A stretch of DNA of 10,895 bases. Source: Dimargaris cristalligena. Lineage: Eukaryota > Kickxellomycota > Dimargaritomycetes > Dimargaritales > Dimargaritaceae. Each line of letters starts with the position of its first letter. The stretch's first letter is position 1. Positions 8,201 to 10,895 of the stretch are shown one piece after another. The stretch covers positions 1 to 10,895 of the forward strand of contig JANBQC010000701.1 of assembly GCA_027576995.1 (NCBI GenBank), given 5' to 3'. The notes beneath the pieces are model-generated. The model was not told the DNA's origin, made no database searches, and was given only the letters and a program-made list of their open reading frames with translations. Made by a program: the position numbers and the translations under genes.

Positions 8201-8323
8201 AAGAATAGTGAAGGTGCCGATTTTAGTGGCGGTATTTGAGTCCACAGCGACAACGGATCGCGCGAACAGCAGTAGGCAGCCCGCTATCGCGGACTGCACT
8301 CGTAATATAGGTATCCGGTGCAT
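5228..8323 (-). CDS. SPRY-domain PY-motif membrane protein, Ssh4/Ear1 family adaptor of Rsp5 ubiquitin ligase
   Basis: The 1031-residue product has the Ssh4/Ear1 layout. Residues 1-26 look like a signal peptide; 35-55 are a membrane segment followed by basic residues (RRTSKIKKR), so the rest should be cytosolic. A SPRY domain covers about 200-370, with YYYEVKV (242), VAVGWATRPYP (257), SIGYHSNQGLIYR (278), GDVIGCG (306), FFTRNGELMG (321) and YPTISSTGPC (341). A PPAY motif follows at 383-386 and another at 940-943; such PY motifs bind WW domains of Rsp5/Nedd4 ligases. In yeast, Ssh4 and Ear1 help Rsp5 ubiquitinate cargo at endosome and vacuole membranes, and the same role is inferred here. The tail after 388 is long, Ser/Thr/Pro-rich and probably disordered, making the protein nearly twice the length of yeast Ssh4. 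Two parts stand out: a less repetitive stretch at 566-599 and an Arg-rich segment at 663-711. An in-frame TAG at 8369-8371 and no other ATG between support this start, which has A at -3. No intron is needed. Confidence 0.93.
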   Translation of the reverse strand: MHRIPILRVQSAIAGCLLLFARSVVAVDSNTATKIGTFTILGVFIIVALATVYFWMRRTSKIKKRLIVRREDGVVLIDPGNEGDYDDDIHQSPSSQRPLFPGTTEESNGDRPPSPTWSANPGFNSSMAELPGSHGATTPQIRQLPHGVSEEDAERYFDSHAGSREGYDLAMAFERTNPYQNSPVSLSPEDRAWIIAQGVSAWRFESHPQASIQVLEPTVVQFTGGESCIQTNLPVPKAKLVYYYEVKVVKMDPGTTVAVGWATRPYPWWRMSGYSRYSIGYHSNQGLIYRNQPFTPLASIDEYSEGDVIGCGFRHRSGKVFFTRNGELMGILNARMFYTVYPTISSTGPCVLQANFGSSEFLLPHANVRHWGFANPEDTRPPPPAYGQDQDTFVVEMAAPPGIDDPTATAGSPTPTEVTGPESRPSPGTMAAQLNATLRQLLSGDITPRGSMDLQSLALSRSPPAGTVAPSLTLGQVLNTTDSMPVNGPTIESDKEPGSSAPVDIGTSSSSPPAAALIERPLSAQSYHEMVIPVNPYRVEPYRPAHVTDEGIEVALESTSAPAASRPLEISWDYIEFNRAVNEKRQQNGEIIPELTAESSTGPETLTDEANPIDPLANDPFSPSTTGLGHHPSETRRANRHDNNPLGISETFTQPRGSYESVRSSRSARRRSARLRQSADLSSNPQRHSLGSFARRPLGAIARRVQRFTQRSSSASTRSTTPSDVASQANSLRIVMGLSSPTREGFSGHHGQTAAALAESATSANTLTPLPPAATTTSLQGRRRDSMAMYSQAPGVVSSHDTIPSHSDGMSTHVVGETRSASIHSATGMSTTSSSVPFASHPHEIALAAAGGTAMPEIGRPGSSIYGTSQHSSTTVLASAFAQYSSGPHGSSNRSSAILSMDAPDMDIFTGTMATSSVGRGTPTNDAAVVAAASAPSEPPPAYSPPGTLPLISSSASSTATESGVSLTGTHAVASSTGGNSTTTNPNLSSTPSRAVVMRSIMDSNRRSSRSTVPSPLSNMTTYTPQSPTSR
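5495..5506 (-). other. PY motif 2 (PPAY, residues 940-943)
   Basis: A second PPAY sits within EPPPAYSPP near the C-terminus, about 550 residues after the first and in an otherwise Ser/Thr-rich tail. Two spaced PY motifs could let one adaptor contact more than one WW domain of the ligase. That use is inference. Confidence 0.7.
7166..7177 (-). other. PY motif 1 (PPAY, residues 383-386)
   Basis: The codons read PPAY within a PPPPAYG stretch directly after the SPRY domain, the place where Ssh4/Ear1 proteins usually carry a proline-rich PY motif. It is the most likely docking site for the WW domains of a Rsp5-type ligase. Confidence 0.8.
7214..7726 (-). other. SPRY domain of the Ssh4/Ear1-like protein
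   Basis: This segment encodes residues 200-370, from GVSAWRFE-like sequence through ANVRHWGF. The string of conserved pieces (QTNLPVPK, YYYEVKV, VGWATRPYP, GDVIGCGFRHRSGKVFFTRNG, NFGSSEF) is what I know from Ssh4/Ear1 proteins rather than from TRIM-type SPRY domains. It is expected to face the cytosol and take part in choosing cargo. All segments appear present and unbroken. Confidence 0.9.
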
Positions 8324-8473
8324 AGTGTATGGTCTATTATAATGGGCCCCGGATTGAGCCGAGAAGTTCTATTTAGACTACTCGGGTGGGGGTGGAAACA
8401 AACCGGTATGACCGCAGAAAGTTCAGTACACGGAGATGCACAATGAGTGAGCTGACTTGGGTGGATAGATAGA

Positions 8474-8487
8474 TAAATATATATATA
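8474..8487 (-). promoter_or_regulatory. Possible TATA element of the SSH4/EAR1-like gene
   Basis: On the minus strand this reads TATATATATATTTA and lies about 150 to 165 bases upstream of the start codon at 8323. The sequence between it and the ATG is C/T-rich on the coding strand, as expected of a fungal leader. A GATA triplet repeat (8464-8475, plus strand) adjoins it. It could be only a microsatellite. Confidence 0.4.
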
Positions 8488-9008
8488 ACAAAATGTTGGA
8501 GAGAGAAGTTCGGCTGACGGCGATAGCGACAGGCAGCTGTTTGGTGGTAATGCCGTGGATGGGTCGTAATAAAATAGGGATGGTTGACAATGGGCGGAAT
8601 TTGGGTGTCGAGCGGCTATGATTGTATTGTTATGGACTATAGTTAGAAGAAAAAAAGATAGGGGACAATGTAGTGTGAGAAAATACACCCAAACAATGAT
8701 GGATTAGTGACGCCGCTGGACAATAAGCAGAACATGTGGCTCCCCTGGGCGGTACTCGTAAGCCCGAGATAAATGGACCACCGAGTGCGTGCACGAGTGA
8801 GAAGAAATAGCAGGGAGGAGGGCTCCAGGCGTGGGTAACCAGTAGGAGGAGAAATCGAGATGGGCCCGACAAAGGGGGCTGAAGGTGATAGTATGGTTAG
8901 GAATTAGCCGACAGAATCATTGATAATAATAAAAAAGAGCCAGATCAGGGGCCCCGCACAACACAGAGGACAGGGGTGGGTTATATACCAAGCGGAGAAA
9001 TAGGCCAC

Positions 9009-9027
9009 CGAGGTACCCCTTACCTCG
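9009..9027. repeat. Perfect 7-base inverted repeat with 5-base loop
   Basis: CGAGGTA, five bases, then TACCTCG. It lies about 690 bases upstream of the adaptor's start codon. It could be a hairpin or a two-fold symmetric protein site; a run of this size is also plausible by chance. Confidence 0.45.
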
Positions 9028-10550
9028 CGCACCACCTGCCTTGACATATGCGCACCAGGCAGAATAGATGCAACCACTACTAACTAGTCAGTTACCCCAC
9101 CCGTGCACCGCAACGGGGCCGACCGAGTCCGAAACGACCCTTTTACTGATATGAGAGGCGATAAGCCCATGACAACCGTCCTACAAAATAATACGGGTGA
9201 CAAGAAGTAAAGGAAGAAGAAGAAGGATAATAATGCGACAACCTGACCGACACTCCCCAATAGGCTTTATCGCGACCATCGAAAATGGAAATGCATATAT
9301 CCCCCGCCTTCACCAATGCCCCCCACCCAAAACGGGAAACCAGTATCCACCCATATAGAGAAAGAGAAGTAGTAGTAGTAGTAAACAGCAGGGAAGGGAT
9401 ACTTTGCCACTGCTACTTCCCCCTTTTTGACTCATACACGCAGTATAGAGTGAGAAGGTTTAGTCAGAAATAGGCCAGTGTCACCCACAAGTGGTCGCAC
9501 AAGAAGGGGAAGGAATGAGAAAACTGACAGGTGGTGCAAAGTGGCTATGTACTAAAAAGGAAAATGGAGTGGCATATTTTATGTACCTACCTACGGGGCC
9601 GAGGGATGTGGCGGATGCAAAACGTCGGGGACAGTCGTGTCGACGACCTGGGCAGTTATAGCCGGAGGGATAGGCGGATATAGAGAAGAGGGGCAGAGAT
9701 GCTACCAACCCATTCGAAATAGTGGAATATGTAGAAAATAATAGCGAGTAAAAGAAGAGAGAGAAAAAGAGAGCGAGAGACAAGGCTGGAAGAAGGAATG
9801 GACAGTGAACCGTCGAGAAACAATGGCAGCATATACTCACTCCAGTGGATAAGAAGAATAGAGAGGGAGAGAGAGAGAAGTATGGGAGGGGAGTCCGAAA
9901 GTTTCGGCTGTGAAAAAGGAGAGTGGGGAGGAAAAGAGGGCCAAGGGAGACCCCGGTCGGTGGTGGATGGGTCGTTAGTCGGGGCAGAAGTAGTAGTGGT
10001 GGTTGGCCGGGGAAATAGCCTCCTGGTCTAGAAATGGGGTGAACTTACTTACTCACTCGCCCACCTATTATTTCTCGCTTTCTGGTCTACAACCTGGCCA
10101 CAAATGGACTTGACTTGGCTTGGACAAAGCAGTCGTCGAGTCGGGTAGTTAGTTGACCGTATACTGGAACCGAATGACTAGAGAGGAAACTGGAATACAC
10201 AAATAAAGCAATCGAATACAGGAAAAACGGGTCATTAAATGAAAACCTTTGGAGGAGACAGGAGGGGGGTATAAGCTACTATACTATCCTGGCTAACTAG
10301 CCCTCCCAACGAACCTGGAAACATCTTGGACTGTGAACAATCGTCACTTGAGTGCTTAGAGCAATCTCAGGCTGCATTACCCAATAAACTTGTTCAGTGA
10401 GTGTGAGTGACTCGGCACCGCTTATAGCAGCAGTGCCCTTTACATTATGTCTTTGCCAGCGAGCATTACATTAAAACCCCTCCGTGTTACATTCTAGTAT
10501 GCTTTAATAATAATGTAGGTTTTGGGCTTATCAGGTACCGTTCATAAGAC

Positions 10551-10587
10551 TGGTTAATACTGAGGGTGGTTGAAGCTATTAACCACC
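10551..10587. repeat. Two overlapping inverted repeats sharing one arm
   Basis: TGGTTAATA (10551-10559) is a perfect inverted match to TATTAACCA (10577-10585). GGTGGTT (10565-10571) is a perfect inverted match to AACCACC (10581-10587). The right arms overlap, so only one of the two stems can form at a time. Confidence 0.6.
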
Positions 10588-10870
10588 ATTACTTATACTA
10601 TCCACAATATATATACTACCATATAATATAAGGCGGGACGGTGATGAGCAGCTGCCATCGTCTGTTCATCAAGTCCCGAAGATTAGCCGTTAGTCACTCC
10701 ATTAATTGGCCACAAGATCCTCCGCCGTTTATTCCTACTAATGACCACCATAATTTGCCTAAGATCATATTATACCTTCTCCTTTCCCTCTAGCATACTA
10801 TCTATCCAGCCGAATCATTTAATCCTACCAAATAATCGCGATTCCCCCTTTCTCCTTTCTAACCAGACTA

Positions 10871-10895
10871 TCTCTCTCTCTCTCTCTCTCTCTCT
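10871..10895 (+). repeat. TC microsatellite cut by the window end
   Basis: Twelve and a half perfect TC units run to the last base, so the full length is unknown. Such tracts are frequent in fungal promoters. Confidence 0.95.

Larger units (their letters stand above)
8324..10060. promoter_or_regulatory. Upstream region of the SSH4/EAR1-like gene, purine-rich on the plus strand
   Basis: No gene is supported in these 1.7 kb. The plus strand is rich in A and G over long parts, most of all around 9740-9800 and 9855-10010 (runs of GA, GAA and AGG). The coding strand of the downstream gene is therefore C/T-rich, a common trait of fungal promoters and leaders. ORFs in this part (for instance minus 9481-9840 and minus 8630-8872) are Phe/Leu/Ser/Pro/Cys-rich simply because the strand is pyrimidine-rich. 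Short repeats include AGT times five at 9368-9382. A perfect 7-base inverted repeat with a 5-base loop lies at 9009-9027. A second minus-strand transcript or a long spliced leader cannot be excluded. Confidence 0.45.
10061..10895. other. Intergenic region, no gene supported
   Basis: I see no ORF of note, no tRNA-like B box and no long repeat. The strand bias of the preceding 1.7 kb fades here, and the final 200 bases turn pyrimidine-rich on the plus strand. This could be the promoter of a plus-strand gene beyond the window. The competing inverted repeats at 10551-10587 and the terminal TC run are listed separately. Confidence 0.5.

Noticed and set aside
8284..8688. 134-codon minus-strand ORF overlapping the adaptor start, a possible upstream ORF
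   Set aside because: Composition follows the C/T-rich leader, and its start lies upstream of the likely TATA element, so it is probably not in the main transcript.
9481..9840. 119-codon minus-strand ORF with hydrophobic N-terminal part
   Set aside because: Phe/Leu/Ser/Cys richness is explained by the pyrimidine-rich strand; there is no conserved motif.
1..10895. tRNA, rRNA, CRISPR arrays and bacterial-style operons
   Set aside because: I looked for B-box-like motifs, rRNA signatures and regularly spaced repeats on both strands and found none; the genes are eukaryotic in layout.

Overview
The window looks like nuclear DNA of a fungus. Two genes support this. One is an intronless minus-strand gene for a large SPRY-domain, PY-motif membrane protein of the Ssh4/Ear1 family of Rsp5 ubiquitin-ligase adaptors, a fungal family. 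The other is a tiny plus-strand gene for a secreted, Kex2-type peptide precursor with a TATA box and a C/T-rich leader. I cannot name the species. The lack of introns and the unusual length of the adaptor would fit an early-diverging lineage, but that is a guess.

Layout: 1-1110 is intergenic with no convincing gene. At 1122-1505 lies the peptide gene: a perfect 11-base repeat spaced 30 bases apart, a TATA box at 1180, a pyrimidine-rich leader, and a 63-codon ORF ending in a Gly/Trp/Cys-rich peptide of 29 residues behind a Lys-Arg cleavage site. 1506-2795 is ordinary, apparently non-coding DNA with normal CpG. 2796-4875 is a striking block of about 2.1 kb with a single CpG (at 4549), although GpC is common. 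It is best explained as an old, heavily methylated and deaminated insertion, probably a relic transposon; two adjoining stop-free runs at 3433-3777 may be what remains of a gene. 4876-5227 is the 3' flank of the adaptor gene and carries a GTAT microsatellite. 5228-8323 is the SSH4/EAR1-like gene on the minus strand. 8324-10060 is its upstream region, strongly purine-rich on the plus strand. 10061-10895 is intergenic, has a pair of competing inverted repeats, and ends in a TC microsatellite cut by the window edge.

Nothing ties the two genes together functionally. They are about 3.7 kb apart, convergent, and separated by the CpG-free block. The adaptor would work on endosome/vacuole membranes, recruiting a Rsp5-type ligase to cargo. 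The peptide would pass through the secretory pathway and be trimmed in the Golgi by a Kex2-like protease. The peptide with its promoter repeat, and the CpG-free block, are the items most worth following up.
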